From positions 1-19,955 of the forward strand of contig DATFJP010000294.1 of assembly GCA_035269105.1 (NCBI GenBank): 19,955 nt of DNA, in the 5' to 3' direction. The stretch comes from JAQYVZ01 sp035269105. Its GTDB lineage: Bacteria; Desulfobacterota; Desulfuromonadia; Desulfuromonadales; BM103. Positions 6,782 to 15,314 of the stretch are shown here, one piece after another. The position numbers were made by a program, and so were the translations under genes. The notes below the pieces were generated by a model. The model saw only the letters and a program-made list of their open reading frames with translations, did no database searches and was not told where the DNA came from. Within the stretch, counting starts at the first letter, position 1, and each line of letters opens with the position of its first letter.

Positions 6782-7126
6782 TCAGCGTTCCCAGACCGCC
6801 GGCTCGTCGGAGTCGGCGGCGTGATCATACAGGAACTGCAGGATATCCTTAAGCTGCTGCTCGGTGATGCCTTCCCAGGTGCCAGGGGCGATCTTTGCAT
6901 GGCGGTCTTTTTGGAAAAAACGCTCCCATTGGCGCTGGGTTTTGGAAATGGGCCGCATGGTGCCGGCCTCGGCCCCCTGGACATGGCAAGGCAGGCAGAG
7001 TTCGATGCCCAGCTGCCGACCGTGCTCGGAATCCCCGCCTTCCACCACGGCCAGGGCCGGTCGGGGCTGCAGAATTGAAACGACGGCAAGGCTGCAGATT
7101 ATCGCAAGAATGCAGCGGTGCTTCAT
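6782..7126 (-). CDS. Small periplasmic monoheme cytochrome c
   Basis: A 114-residue protein with a Sec signal peptide (1-26, cleavage after PALA) and one haem-attachment motif CLPCH (44-48), giving a mature protein of about 88 residues. After the motif comes GTMRPISK then QRQWERFFQKDRHAKI and a C-terminal helix DILQFLYDHAA. The only methionine after the haem motif is M57, nine residues past the proximal histidine, so the distal ligand is unclear. The role is presumably periplasmic electron transfer, as in the many small cytochromes of Desulfuromonadales. AGGAGG lies 6 nt upstream of ATG 7126; the frame stays open upstream to 7384 but over the end of the malic enzyme gene, so I reject that extension. 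Confidence 0.85.
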   Translation of the reverse strand: MKHRCILAIICSLAVVSILQPRPALAVVEGGDSEHGRQLGIELCLPCHVQGAEAGTMRPISKTQRQWERFFQKDRHAKIAPGTWEGITEQQLKDILQFLYDHAADSDEPAVWER

Positions 7127-7268
7127 GACTAACCTCCTGACAACATTGCAAGGCCCGGTGGTTCCTGCGGATATTTTCGCTTCAGGCCGCAGCATACAAA
7201 AGAAGACCGCCGTAAGACAGGGAAAATTTTTTCCTGCCTGTGGCGCCCCGGCCTGTTCACTCTGTCTT

Positions 7269-8609
7269 TTATTCCCACGGCTTGATGACTCCGGACTCCA
7301 GGGCCGCCCGCTCGACCGCTTCCGCGACCTGCTGGTGAACGCCGGGCCGGAGAATCGACGGCACCAGTTCTCCCTCCTCGGCACCGGCGGCGATCGCTTT
7401 GGCTGCGGCGATCTTCATCTTGTTGTTGATGACGCGCGCTCTGGCATTGAGGGCGCCGCGGAACAGGCCGGGAAAGCCGAGCGCGTTGTTGACGCTCTTG
7501 CCGTCGGCGGCAAAGGCGGCGCCGGCGGCGACGGCTTCTTCCGGATCGATCTCGGGATTGGGGTTGGACAGGGCGAGGATGACCTGGCCTTTTTTGACCA
7601 TGTCCGGTTTGATCAGGCCCGGACAGCCGGTCGTGGCAATCACGATGTTGGACCCCGTCATGACCTCGCTCAGGTTGCCGGCTTCGCCGCCGGCGGCCGC
7701 GAGCCGTTCCTGCGCTTCGGGCAGCAGATCGGTGCCGATGACTTTTTTCACGCCGTAGGAGAGCAGCAGCTTGGCGATGCCCATACCGGCGGCCCCCAGG
7801 CCGATCACGCCGATCGCCGACTTGCTGAGCATCACGCCCGAAAAGTGGGTGGCATTGAGCAGGGCAGCCAGAACCACCACCGCCGTGCCGTGCTGGTCGT
7901 CGTGCATGACCGGGATGTTGAGTGCCCGGTCGAGCTCCTCTTCGATTTCGAAGCAGGCAGGCGCAGCGATGTCTTCCAGTTTAACCGCACCGAACGTTGG
8001 GGCGATGTTGGTGACCGTTTCGATGATGACCCGCGGGTCGTTGCTCTCGATCAGGATGGGAATGCCGCTGACGCCGACCAGGCAGTCGAACAGCGCGGCC
8101 TTGCCTTCCATCACCGGCATGCCGGCCACGGCGCCGATGTCACCCAGGCCGAGGATAGCGGTGCCGTTGGTGACGATCGCCACCTGGTTGGGGATCGCCG
8201 TGTACTTCCAGGCCAGGTCTGGCTTTTTCTGGATGTCGCGGCAAATGGAGGCGACCCCGGGCGTGTAGATCTTGCGGACCACGCCGATGCTGTCCAGCGA
8301 CAGTTTGCTCTTCATGGCGATTTTGCCGCCCTCGTGGAGCTGATGTACCAGATCGATGACCTCTTCAACGATGATACCTTCGACCTTGGTGAGGTTGTCG
8401 AGAATGCCCTCCATCTGCTCGTCGCTGTCGACGTAGATGGTCATTTCCCGCAGGTTGTGGGTGCGGCCCATACGAACCAGGCGGATGTCGCCGATGTTGC
8501 TGCCCGACATGCCGATTGCCGAGGTCAACTTGCCAAGATATCCCGGTTTGTCGAGAATCATGACCCGCAGGGTTTTGGCGATCTTGCCGGCGCCTTTTTC
8601 GATTTCCAT
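7269..8609 (-). CDS. NAD(P)-dependent malic enzyme with N-terminal ACT domain
   Basis: A 446-residue protein. It oxidatively decarboxylates malate to pyruvate and CO2. Residues 13-87 form an ACT domain (TLRVMILDKPGYLGKLTSAI and following), a likely site of allosteric control by a small ligand. The catalytic part shows YTPGVA with the general acid Y115, GMPVMEGKAALF with general base K170, metal ligands in LEDI (211-214) and the DDQHGTA motif (237-243), a nucleotide-binding VIGLGAAGMG (268-277), and LALSNPNPEIDPEEA. GGAGG lies 8 nt before ATG 8609; an in-frame ATG at 8681 would add 24 residues with no homology. It follows a 71-residue membrane protein gene by 72 nt. Cofactor preference cannot be told from what I can see. 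Confidence 0.93.
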   Translation of the reverse strand: MEIEKGAGKIAKTLRVMILDKPGYLGKLTSAIGMSGSNIGDIRLVRMGRTHNLREMTIYVDSDEQMEGILDNLTKVEGIIVEEVIDLVHQLHEGGKIAMKSKLSLDSIGVVRKIYTPGVASICRDIQKKPDLAWKYTAIPNQVAIVTNGTAILGLGDIGAVAGMPVMEGKAALFDCLVGVSGIPILIESNDPRVIIETVTNIAPTFGAVKLEDIAAPACFEIEEELDRALNIPVMHDDQHGTAVVVLAALLNATHFSGVMLSKSAIGVIGLGAAGMGIAKLLLSYGVKKVIGTDLLPEAQERLAAAGGEAGNLSEVMTGSNIVIATTGCPGLIKPDMVKKGQVILALSNPNPEIDPEEAVAAGAAFAADGKSVNNALGFPGLFRGALNARARVINNKMKIAAAKAIAAGAEEGELVPSILRPGVHQQVAEAVERAALESGVIKPWE

Positions 8610-8681
8610 GAACGGTGCCTCCAGAAAGGGAACGCTGTCGACCAGCTCCGGTGCCGTTGCCGGGAAAGCCGGCTCACGCAA

Positions 8682-8897
8682 TCAGCCGGCCAGCCAGTCG
8701 TAGGCCAATTTGCCGAGTATGCCGAGAACGATCAGCTCCAGAACCGCGATCAGTAGCATGAGTTGCCAGCTGCGCCGGCCTTTGCCAAGTTTTTCAACGG
8801 CTGCTGCCGGCAGGAAGCGCGACAAGTCCCGCCGCATGTTGTCCCAGGCTTCTTTGACGATGCCCTGCCGTGGTTTGCCTCTGTCGCGTCTGGCCAT
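8682..8897 (-). CDS. Small C-terminally membrane-anchored protein, unknown function
   Basis: A 71-residue protein I do not recognise. Residues 1-40 are strongly basic (MARRDRGKPRQ at the start) and predicted helical; residues 44-69 (from WQLMLLIAVLELIVLG) form one transmembrane helix. The likely topology is N-terminus in the cytoplasm. No strong Shine-Dalgarno is present before ATG 8897. It lies just upstream of the malic enzyme gene on the same strand, probably in the same transcript, but no functional link is evident. Codon use fits its neighbours. Confidence 0.65.
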   Translation of the reverse strand: MARRDRGKPRQGIVKEAWDNMRRDLSRFLPAAAVEKLGKGRRSWQLMLLIAVLELIVLGILGKLAYDWLAG

Positions 8898-8955
8898 GTC
8901 TTTGACTCGATGATATGTGGCTGCGGAGGAGGAATGATGCGACTTCGCGGCCAGG

Positions 8956-9411
8956 CTATAACGGGTTTGCCCCGGTAACGCTCAGAAAATTTTCGGTCAG
9001 GATACCGCGTGGCAGGACTTTTTCGCCATACACCACCCGGGCCCCCTGCTTGATATAGATTTCCACGTCCGGATTCCCCTGCTGCCGAGGCAGCTTGATA
9101 GCGATGACCCGGTAATCTTCCGGCAGGCGGTCGAGAGGCGGCTGTCCATTCATCCGCCGGAAGGCGTTCACCAAGCCGAGGGCAGTCTCCGTTTTGGCCT
9201 CGGAAACGCCCTGCACGCCGGCTTTCAAACAGGCGACCAGATAATTCTTGGTGAAATCGCGGGTGTTCTTGGTCCGGGACAGGTGTCCGGCGGTCAGTCG
9301 GGCGTCGTCGAAGGCCGAGTCGATTTCACCACTTTCCACGGCGGCGACCACATCAGCGATGAGCGCGTCCAGTCTGGCCGGTTTCCAGTCATCTGTATCG
9401 GTTTGGATCAT
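8956..9411 (-). CDS. Hypothetical protein, 151 residues
   Basis: Soluble, no signal peptide, not recognised. Residues 1-85 look all-helical with a charged, TPR-like character (ARLDALIADVVAAVESGEID, then KNTRDFTKNYLVACLKAG). Residues 101-140 look like beta strands (YRVIAIKLP, VEIYIKQGARVVYGE). The protein ends in TENFLSVTGANPL. AGGA sits 10 nt before the ATG. A possible extended -10 promoter lies at 9530-9538. It is a member of the minus-strand run between ybaK and the malic enzyme gene. Confidence 0.65.
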   Translation of the reverse strand: MIQTDTDDWKPARLDALIADVVAAVESGEIDSAFDDARLTAGHLSRTKNTRDFTKNYLVACLKAGVQGVSEAKTETALGLVNAFRRMNGQPPLDRLPEDYRVIAIKLPRQQGNPDVEIYIKQGARVVYGEKVLPRGILTENFLSVTGANPL

Positions 9412-9529
9412 GGGCGAAACGTCCTGGCTGAGCCGGTTTCCCGGCCGGGATGTTTATATGAAAATCCTGTCAGCGGGGCTGATCGGCTGGTTGTGGCATC
9501 GAGCCTTCTCGGTTGCGGAAGCCCTGCCG

Positions 9530-9538
9530 ATTGTAGCA
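9530..9538 (-). promoter_or_regulatory. Possible extended -10 promoter for the 151-residue protein gene
   Basis: On minus, TGCTACAAT carries the TGn extension and a 5-of-6 -10 box (TACAAT, 9530-9535). No convincing -35 is present. It is about 120 nt upstream of ATG 9411. Confidence 0.3.
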
Positions 9539-9577
9539 GGCTATGGCGGTATGGTCGAATCGGTCCGGCCTCCGGCC

Positions 9578-10069
9578 TTACTCGTTTTCCCGCATCAGGT
9601 CGACCACGCGGGCGTTGGTGATCGTCCGCAGCTGCTCGAAGCTGACCGGGACGCCGGAGGCATCGTTGCCCGCCGCCGGATAAATGGTATCGTATTGCAT
9701 CAGACCCCGGTCGATCAGCACCTCGATGTCCTCGACACCGAATGGGCAGACCCCGCCCGGCTTGAAGCCGGTGATCTGTTCTGTCTCTTCGCCCTGGGCC
9801 ATGCGGACCCGACTGCCGATCGCCAGGCGGGCCTTTTTGCTGCAGATACGTTTGTCGCCCGGGCAGAGGACCAGATAGAAACGCCCGGTCTTGGCCTTGA
9901 GCAGCATCGATTTGGCGATCTGGCCGACGGCGACTCCAATGCGGTGGGCGGCATCCGCCGAGGTCGGCGTGCTGCCCGGTTCGAATTCCAGGGCCTGCAA
10001 CTGGTGAGCTTCCAGAACCCGGCGGACTTTTTCAGGGATCATAAGATTTCCGGCATCCTTTCCAGCCAT
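9578..10069 (-). CDS. YbaK/ProX-type aminoacyl-tRNA deacylase
   Basis: A 163-residue protein, the usual size of a stand-alone YbaK/EbsC domain. These enzymes hydrolyse mischarged tRNAs such as Cys-tRNA(Pro) or Ala-tRNA(Pro) in trans. Evidence: PEKVRRVLEAHQLQALEFEP, the conserved lysine in GQIAKSMLLKA (about residue 53), FYLVLCPGDKRICSKKARLA, and the hallmark GGVCPFGVEDIEVLID with a following YPAAGN. There are two candidate starts: ATG 10069, and ATG 10042 (MIPEKVRR, with GGAA 5 nt upstream), which is where family homology begins. I list the longer form but consider the shorter equally likely. It is transcribed divergently from sucC. Substrate specificity cannot be read from the sequence. Confidence 0.88.
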   Translation of the reverse strand: MAGKDAGNLMIPEKVRRVLEAHQLQALEFEPGSTPTSADAAHRIGVAVGQIAKSMLLKAKTGRFYLVLCPGDKRICSKKARLAIGSRVRMAQGEETEQITGFKPGGVCPFGVEDIEVLIDRGLMQYDTIYPAAGNDASGVPVSFEQLRTITNARVVDLMRENE

Positions 10070-10168
10070 GTCGTCTTCGATAATTTAGCGGAGGAACGGG
10101 GCGGACGCAAGAAAAGCCGAACTTAATGAACCCTCCTCATTGGTTTTTGGAGAAATTTTGTTAGAAAA

Positions 10169-10199
10169 GGTTGATCAACCAGGGACAGAGGCGTATAAA
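10169..10199 (+). promoter_or_regulatory. sucCD promoter with overlapping palindrome (operator candidate)
   Basis: TTGATC (10171-10176) and TATAAA (10194-10199) are 17 nt apart, giving a start near 10206 and a leader of about 34 nt. The perfect 12-bp palindrome GGTTGATCAACC (10169-10180) covers the -35 box, the position expected for a repressor site. The regulator is unknown. Confidence 0.7.
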
Positions 10200-10239
10200 C
10201 GTTAAAAAACCTCGCAAACCGAATCAAGGAAGGTGAACC

Positions 10240-11448
<1,209 letters not shown>

Positions 11449-11469
11449 AGCCGGGGGAGGGAATATCTC

Positions 11470-12348
11470 ATGAGCATACTCGTTAACAACAGGACCAAGG
11501 TTGTCGTGCAGGGCCTGTCCGGCTCGCAAGGCAAATTTCACGCCCAGAGAATGAAGGCTTACGGCACCAATATCGTCGCCGGCGTGGTGCCCGGCCGCGG
11601 CGGCAGCGATGTGGACGGCACGCCGGTGTTCGACACCATGGAGGAGGCGATCCGCAGCACCGGTGCCAACGCCTCGATTGTTTATGTTCCGCCGGCCTAC
11701 GCAGCGGACGCCATCATGGAAGCGGTGGATGCCAACCTCGATCTCTGTGTCTGCATCACCGAGGGCATTCCGGTCAGGGACATGATCAAGGTCAAGCGCC
11801 TGATGAAGACCAGTTCCTCGCGGACCATGCTGATCGGCCCCAACTGCCCGGGCGTCATCACTCCCGGGGAATGCAAGATGGGCATCATGCCCGGTGAAAT
11901 CCACAAGCCCGGGACCGTCGGCATCATCTCCAAGTCCGGGACCCTGACCTACGAAGCGGTCAAGCAGGTCGGTGAACTGGGCTACGGCCAGTCCACCTGC
12001 ATCGGCATCGGCGGCGACCCGATCATCGGTCTCAAGTACATCGATCTGCTCAAGATGTTCCAGTACGATGCGCAGACCGAATGCGTCGTTCTGATCGGCG
12101 AGATCGGCGGCCAGGCCGAGGTCAAGGCGGGCGAATGGATCAAGCAGAACTTCAGCAAGCCGGTGGTCAGCTTTATCGCCGGCCAGACGGCTCCGGCGGG
12201 CAAACGGATGGGGCACGCCGGGGCCATCATTTCCGGCGGCGACGATACCGCGGCCGCCAAAATGAAGGCGTTGGAGGAGTGCGGCGTTTACGTGGCCAAG
12301 TCGCCGGCGGATATCGGCAAGAAGGTTGCCGAGGTGCTCAAGAAATAA
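11470..12348 (+). CDS. sucD: Succinyl-CoA ligase alpha subunit
   Basis: A 292-residue partner of SucC that binds CoA and carries the phosphohistidine. Motifs: VVVQGLSGSQGKFHA (11-25; CoA-binding Rossmann fold), VCITEGIPVRDM (94-105), IGPNCPGVITPGE (122-134), SKSGTLTYEA (155-164), GIGGDPIIGL (179-188) and the active-site loop RMGHAGAIISGG with H249 as the phosphorylated histidine (His246 in E. coli). GGGAGG precedes ATG 11470 by about 9 nt. Gene order and spacing show one operon with sucC, ended by a strong terminator at 12403-12438. Confidence 0.98.
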   Translation: MSILVNNRTKVVVQGLSGSQGKFHAQRMKAYGTNIVAGVVPGRGGSDVDGTPVFDTMEEAIRSTGANASIVYVPPAYAADAIMEAVDANLDLCVCITEGIPVRDMIKVKRLMKTSSSRTMLIGPNCPGVITPGECKMGIMPGEIHKPGTVGIISKSGTLTYEAVKQVGELGYGQSTCIGIGGDPIIGLKYIDLLKMFQYDAQTECVVLIGEIGGQAEVKAGEWIKQNFSKPVVSFIAGQTAPAGKRMGHAGAIISGGDDTAAAKMKALEECGVYVAKSPADIGKKVAEVLKK

Positions 12349-12371
12349 TTGCCGGGGAAACTGCCGGCAAT
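12348..12371 (+). other. Small hairpin directly after sucD
   Basis: ATTGCCGG (12348-12355) pairs with CCGGCAAT (12364-12371) around an 8-nt loop, starting at the last base of the sucD stop codon. There is no T-tract. It lies 32 nt before the strong terminator and may protect the 3' end of the mRNA. Confidence 0.45.
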
Positions 12372-12402
12372 CTTTGGAAATCATGATTGACATCTTCGAA
12401 AC

Positions 12403-12438
12403 GGGGGCGCCAGCCAAAAGGCGCCCCCTCTTTTTTTT
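12403..12438 (+). terminator. Rho-independent terminator of sucCD
   Basis: GGGGGCGCC (12403-12411) pairs with GGCGCCCCC (12420-12428) around AGCCAAAA and is followed by TC and eight Ts. This is the strongest terminator in the window. Confidence 0.93.
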
Positions 12439-12584
12439 GTACGCCAGGCATGGCGCGTGGTGCGCGGGATCCACTTGATTGACTGTGGTGGTCAAATGAG
12501 GACTTGGCGGTGGCAACCTCCCCGACTAGCCGATGCAAGCGACCATGATGATGAATTCCGATGAACGCGCTTGGCGGTTGCCCT

Positions 12585-13460
12585 TCAGTTTGGTGCGCAA
12601 AGGTCTTTGGGAACCCCTTCCTCACAGGGAATCTTCACCTGGCAGAGACCGCAGGGCGTGGCTCCCGTTCCATATTGTTTCTCGACGTAAGGAGCAGTCA
12701 TGTTGCGAATATAGTCGAAGCAGCGGGGCTTGTCGTGGCCGCTTTTGCTGATTGCCCCGATCGGGCAGCGCCGGATGCAGGCGCCGCAGGTGCCCTGCGC
12801 GTACCACAGGCACCAGTCCTGATAGCCGGTATACGGACGTTCGCTGGCGGCCAGGTCGATCTTCGCGACCACCGAGCCGAAGCGCACGGCTTTGCCGACT
12901 TTGGTGATCAGGCCGTCGGACAGGCCGAAGGTGCCGAGCCCGGCGACCCAGGCGGTATGGCGTTCCGACCAGTTGGAAGCCAGCCCGAAGCGCGGGCTCT
13001 GCCGGTAGGCGAAGTCGGCGGCCCGCTCCGGCGCCGTAGCCGGGTGGCCGGCCGAGGTCAACTGCTCCGCCAGGTGCAGCCGCAGGGCGCAGTTGAAGGC
13101 TTCACCGTGAAAGCGCGACCGGGCCCAGCGTTCGGCGGGATATTCGTTTTCACGGCGCTGGTCGCGGCGGGTCGCCAGGGTCTGCGGCAGGATGTAACTG
13201 ATGACTGAAAGCTCACCGGCGTCGGTTCCGGCCGTAGGCCAGGCCAGGCGGAACGCCTCGAGCGGTGTCCAGTAGAAGTCGCCGATATCCGCTTTGAGAC
13301 GGTCGAACAGGGGATCGTCGCCGCGGGCATAGCCGAGCAGAGGTGCGTCCCAGGCGGGTTCGCCAGTGCCCTTGTGCATACTGTTTTCCGGCGAGGCGCA
13401 GAATTGGCGGACGATCTGCTCGATCCAGGCTTTGTCGGCTTTTGGCGCGGCAAACGGCAT
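12585..13460 (-). CDS. QueG-like (COG1600-type) 4Fe-4S protein
   Basis: A 291-residue cytoplasmic protein related to epoxyqueuosine reductase but probably not QueG. The central HTAWVAGLGTFGLSDGLIT (168-186) matches the AxxAGLGxxG region of the family. It is followed by a ferredoxin-like module: CGACIRRCP (225-233) with C217 and C247 nearby, then CGLCQVKIPCE (270-280). That is enough cysteines for two [4Fe-4S] clusters, though the second motif is irregular. It lacks the C-terminal HEAT-repeat region of full QueG (about 380 residues), and I do not see the GRDYH or VDSAPILE motifs of the QueG active site. Function is therefore unknown: a redox protein, possibly corrinoid-dependent like its relatives. 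AGGT lies about 7 nt before ATG 13460. It has its own strong promoter. Confidence 0.75.
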   Translation of the reverse strand: MPFAAPKADKAWIEQIVRQFCASPENSMHKGTGEPAWDAPLLGYARGDDPLFDRLKADIGDFYWTPLEAFRLAWPTAGTDAGELSVISYILPQTLATRRDQRRENEYPAERWARSRFHGEAFNCALRLHLAEQLTSAGHPATAPERAADFAYRQSPRFGLASNWSERHTAWVAGLGTFGLSDGLITKVGKAVRFGSVVAKIDLAASERPYTGYQDWCLWYAQGTCGACIRRCPIGAISKSGHDKPRCFDYIRNMTAPYVEKQYGTGATPCGLCQVKIPCEEGVPKDLCAPN

Positions 13461-13488
13461 GACGGCACCTGGGGGTTGTGGAAAAAAA

Positions 13489-13527
13489 GAGATATCTCAC
13501 TAAACAATGAACCCGCGATGGTGTCAA
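13489..13527 (-). promoter_or_regulatory. Strong promoter for the QueG-like gene, with palindrome at the start site
   Basis: On minus, a consensus TTGACA (13522-13527) and TTTAGT (13499-13504) are 17 nt apart. The -35 overlaps the stop codon of the phosphoesterase gene. The predicted start near 13492 lies inside the perfect palindrome GAGATATCTC (13489-13498), a possible operator. Confidence 0.65.
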
Positions 13528-14156
13528 GCCGGTTCGCTGAAGCCGCCCCGATCCATTCCCCAGTTCCAGGCCAGGATCGGTTGCTGGTCCGGCAGGGGCA
13601 GGATTTCCACGTGCAGGTCGGGCAGGTGCAGGACCATGCAGGTGTGATTGAACCGGGTGCTGCCGGGATTCACCACCAGCAGGTCGCCAAGCCGCTCGGC
13701 AAACACCTGATGGGTGTGGCCGACAACCAGCAGGTCGCAGGCCAGGGGCCGCAGCAGCTCCCTCCATAAAGCCGTCCGCTCGGGCAGCAGGGCCCCATTT
13801 TCGTCGAGCAGGGTTATGCCGTTCATGACCGAGTCCGGGGGACTGGCGTGCACCATGAACAGGCTTTTGCCTGCCACCGAGAACCAGAGGTACAGAGGCA
13901 GGCTCTGCAGGTAGCGGTCGGTCGGGTCGGCATTTCCCGCCCCCCGGTCCTGAAGATGCCAGAGGTCATGATTGCCGAGGATGGCGCGGCACCGGTGTTC
14001 GGCAAGCAGTCTGACCGTCCCTTCCAGGTTATTGCCGTAGCCGGCGATGTCGCCGGCGCACAAGATTTCCTCCACCTGGGCCTGCTGCAAAAGAGTCAGG
14101 GCTTTTTTCAGCGGCCCCGGTGAAGCGTGGACGTCACTGATCAAGCCGATTTTCAT
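13524..14156 (-). CDS. Metallophosphoesterase (YfcE/MJ0936-type)
   Basis: A 210-residue calcineurin-like phosphoesterase. All metal-binding motifs are present: ISDVH (6-10; D8, H10), AGDIAGYG (34-41; D36), GNHD (61-64), VHASP (102-106) and GHTH (146-149), followed by NPGS. Such enzymes cleave phosphodiesters with two metal ions; the natural substrate is unknown. The frame extends upstream to ATG 14207, but homology begins at MKIGLISDVH, so I start at 14156. The ribosome site there is weak (GGGA 3 nt away). It sits 63 nt upstream of the QueG-like gene, which has its own promoter. Cytoplasmic. Confidence 0.88.
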   Translation of the reverse strand: MKIGLISDVHASPGPLKKALTLLQQAQVEEILCAGDIAGYGNNLEGTVRLLAEHRCRAILGNHDLWHLQDRGAGNADPTDRYLQSLPLYLWFSVAGKSLFMVHASPPDSVMNGITLLDENGALLPERTALWRELLRPLACDLLVVGHTHQVFAERLGDLLVVNPGSTRFNHTCMVLHLPDLHVEILPLPDQQPILAWNWGMDRGGFSEPA

Positions 14157-14369
14157 GGTCCCGGTCGTTTTTGCCAAACCTGAATTTCCTTGTCGCCCGA
14201 ATGCCACTCTCGGCTTTTAACCTTACGGGGCCCTTTTCAATAATCGACGGCTTTTTGTCATGCGATATAGACTGTCGGTGATTCCCTGTACGGACGCCGA
14301 TCTTCTGCTAAAATTCCACCAACCCCCGTTACCCCGGACGCCGGCCCGAAGAAAAGTGGAGAACTGGTC

Positions 14370-14738
14370 ATGAATAAGGACAATGTACTCAACGTCAACC
14401 AGCAGTCGCCGCAGAAGCAGGCCCGCTTTCTGGCCGCCTGGAAGCGGGGCGTCACTTACCTCGGTGCCGAGCTGTTCGGCCCTGGCACGCCGGAAACCGC
14501 GCGCGACAAAAATCAGCTGCGCCCCCTGCCGGACGCGGTGGAGGTGATCTTCTCGCGGGAAAGCCTCGGTGAGGAGCAGTTTCTGGCCGCCATGGTAAGT
14601 TTCTTCGATCCGGCCTGGGGCGAGGAACTGACCGACCGGATCGACGATTACAAGTGCGTGGCCGGTTTGACCTACAACCTGGACCACGAGTGCATCGAAA
14701 TCCTCTGCGAACTGCTGCGCAATTACGAAGGCTGGTAG
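14370..14738 (+). CDS. Hypothetical protein, 122 residues
   Basis: Not recognised. Soluble, without signal peptide or membrane segment. The N-terminal region NQQSPQKQARFLAAWKRG (10-27) is basic and helical; the rest is acidic and largely helical, with LGEEQFLAAMVSFFDP and a closing helix CIEILCELLRNYEGW. Cysteines are at about 96, 107 and 112. GGAG lies 8 nt before the ATG. It stands alone on the plus strand between two minus-strand blocks and converges with the Ni-SOD gene 57 nt away. Good ribosome site and typical codon use support it as a real gene. Confidence 0.7.
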   Translation: MNKDNVLNVNQQSPQKQARFLAAWKRGVTYLGAELFGPGTPETARDKNQLRPLPDAVEVIFSRESLGEEQFLAAMVSFFDPAWGEELTDRIDDYKCVAGLTYNLDHECIEILCELLRNYEGW

Positions 14739-14795
14739 ACAGGGAAGGTCGGCCCTTTCAGCTGCTGATGCCTGCTTGCCTGGCTGCGCCCGTAA

Positions 14796-15254
14796 TCAGT
14801 GCTCATGTCCCTCGAAGTAAAGTTTTTCGAATTCTGCGACCAGGTCCCTGAGCTTTTTGACATGAGCCGGATCGACAGTCTGCTTGCTTTTCATTGCGGC
14901 AATCAGCATTTCATGCAGTAGCGCCAGTTTCTGCTGGTAATGTTTCGTACCGGGGGCGATCCGCTGGGTCATGAAGTACTGGCTGACGATCTCCTGCAGC
15001 TGATTGGCATGGTCCTCCTTGTTGACGATCCAGCGCGTCAACTGATTGGAATTCGCCGCTGTGGCATCCGCCTCCTCGAGGGTCTTTATCTGCTGCATCG
15101 CCTTTTCGATGGTGGTGGCGTTTTCCAGGATCATCTGGATGCGCATGGCATCGTCGTAGATGCCGCAGGGTATTTCGCAGTGGGCCGCAGCCAGCCCGGG
15201 AAGCAGAAATATCAGAGTCATTCCGGTCAGCAGTGCATTTCTTGCTCGGGTCAT
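14796..15254 (-). CDS. sodN: Nickel superoxide dismutase, exported
   Basis: A 152-residue precursor. Residues 1-24 form a Sec signal peptide (MTRARNALLTGMTLIFLLPG then LAAA) whose cleavage after AAA would leave H25 as the new N-terminus. What follows is the nickel hook HCEIPCGIYDD: H25, C26, C30 and Y33 correspond to His1, Cys2, Cys6 and Tyr9 of the Streptomyces enzyme. The remaining 115 residues form the four-helix bundle with conserved RIQMILENATTIEKAM and SNQLTRWIVNKEDHANQLQ. It should dismutate superoxide in the periplasm. Ni-SODs of other groups need a dedicated peptidase (SodX/SodN-associated) to expose His1; none is seen here. AAGGAG lies 8 nt before the ATG. Confidence in the family is very high. 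Confidence 0.96.
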   Translation of the reverse strand: MTRARNALLTGMTLIFLLPGLAAAHCEIPCGIYDDAMRIQMILENATTIEKAMQQIKTLEEADATAANSNQLTRWIVNKEDHANQLQEIVSQYFMTQRIAPGTKHYQQKLALLHEMLIAAMKSKQTVDPAHVKKLRDLVAEFEKLYFEGHEH

Positions 15255-15314
15255 GGTTCAATCTCCTTGGCGGTTTTTGGGACAGTGGCGTCAGCACGCC
15301 ATCGTTTATCTTCA

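Noticed and set aside
6864..8756. A 630-codon open frame on plus opposite the malic enzyme
   Set aside because: Same reason: an antisense shadow of a clear gene without ribosome site or domain.
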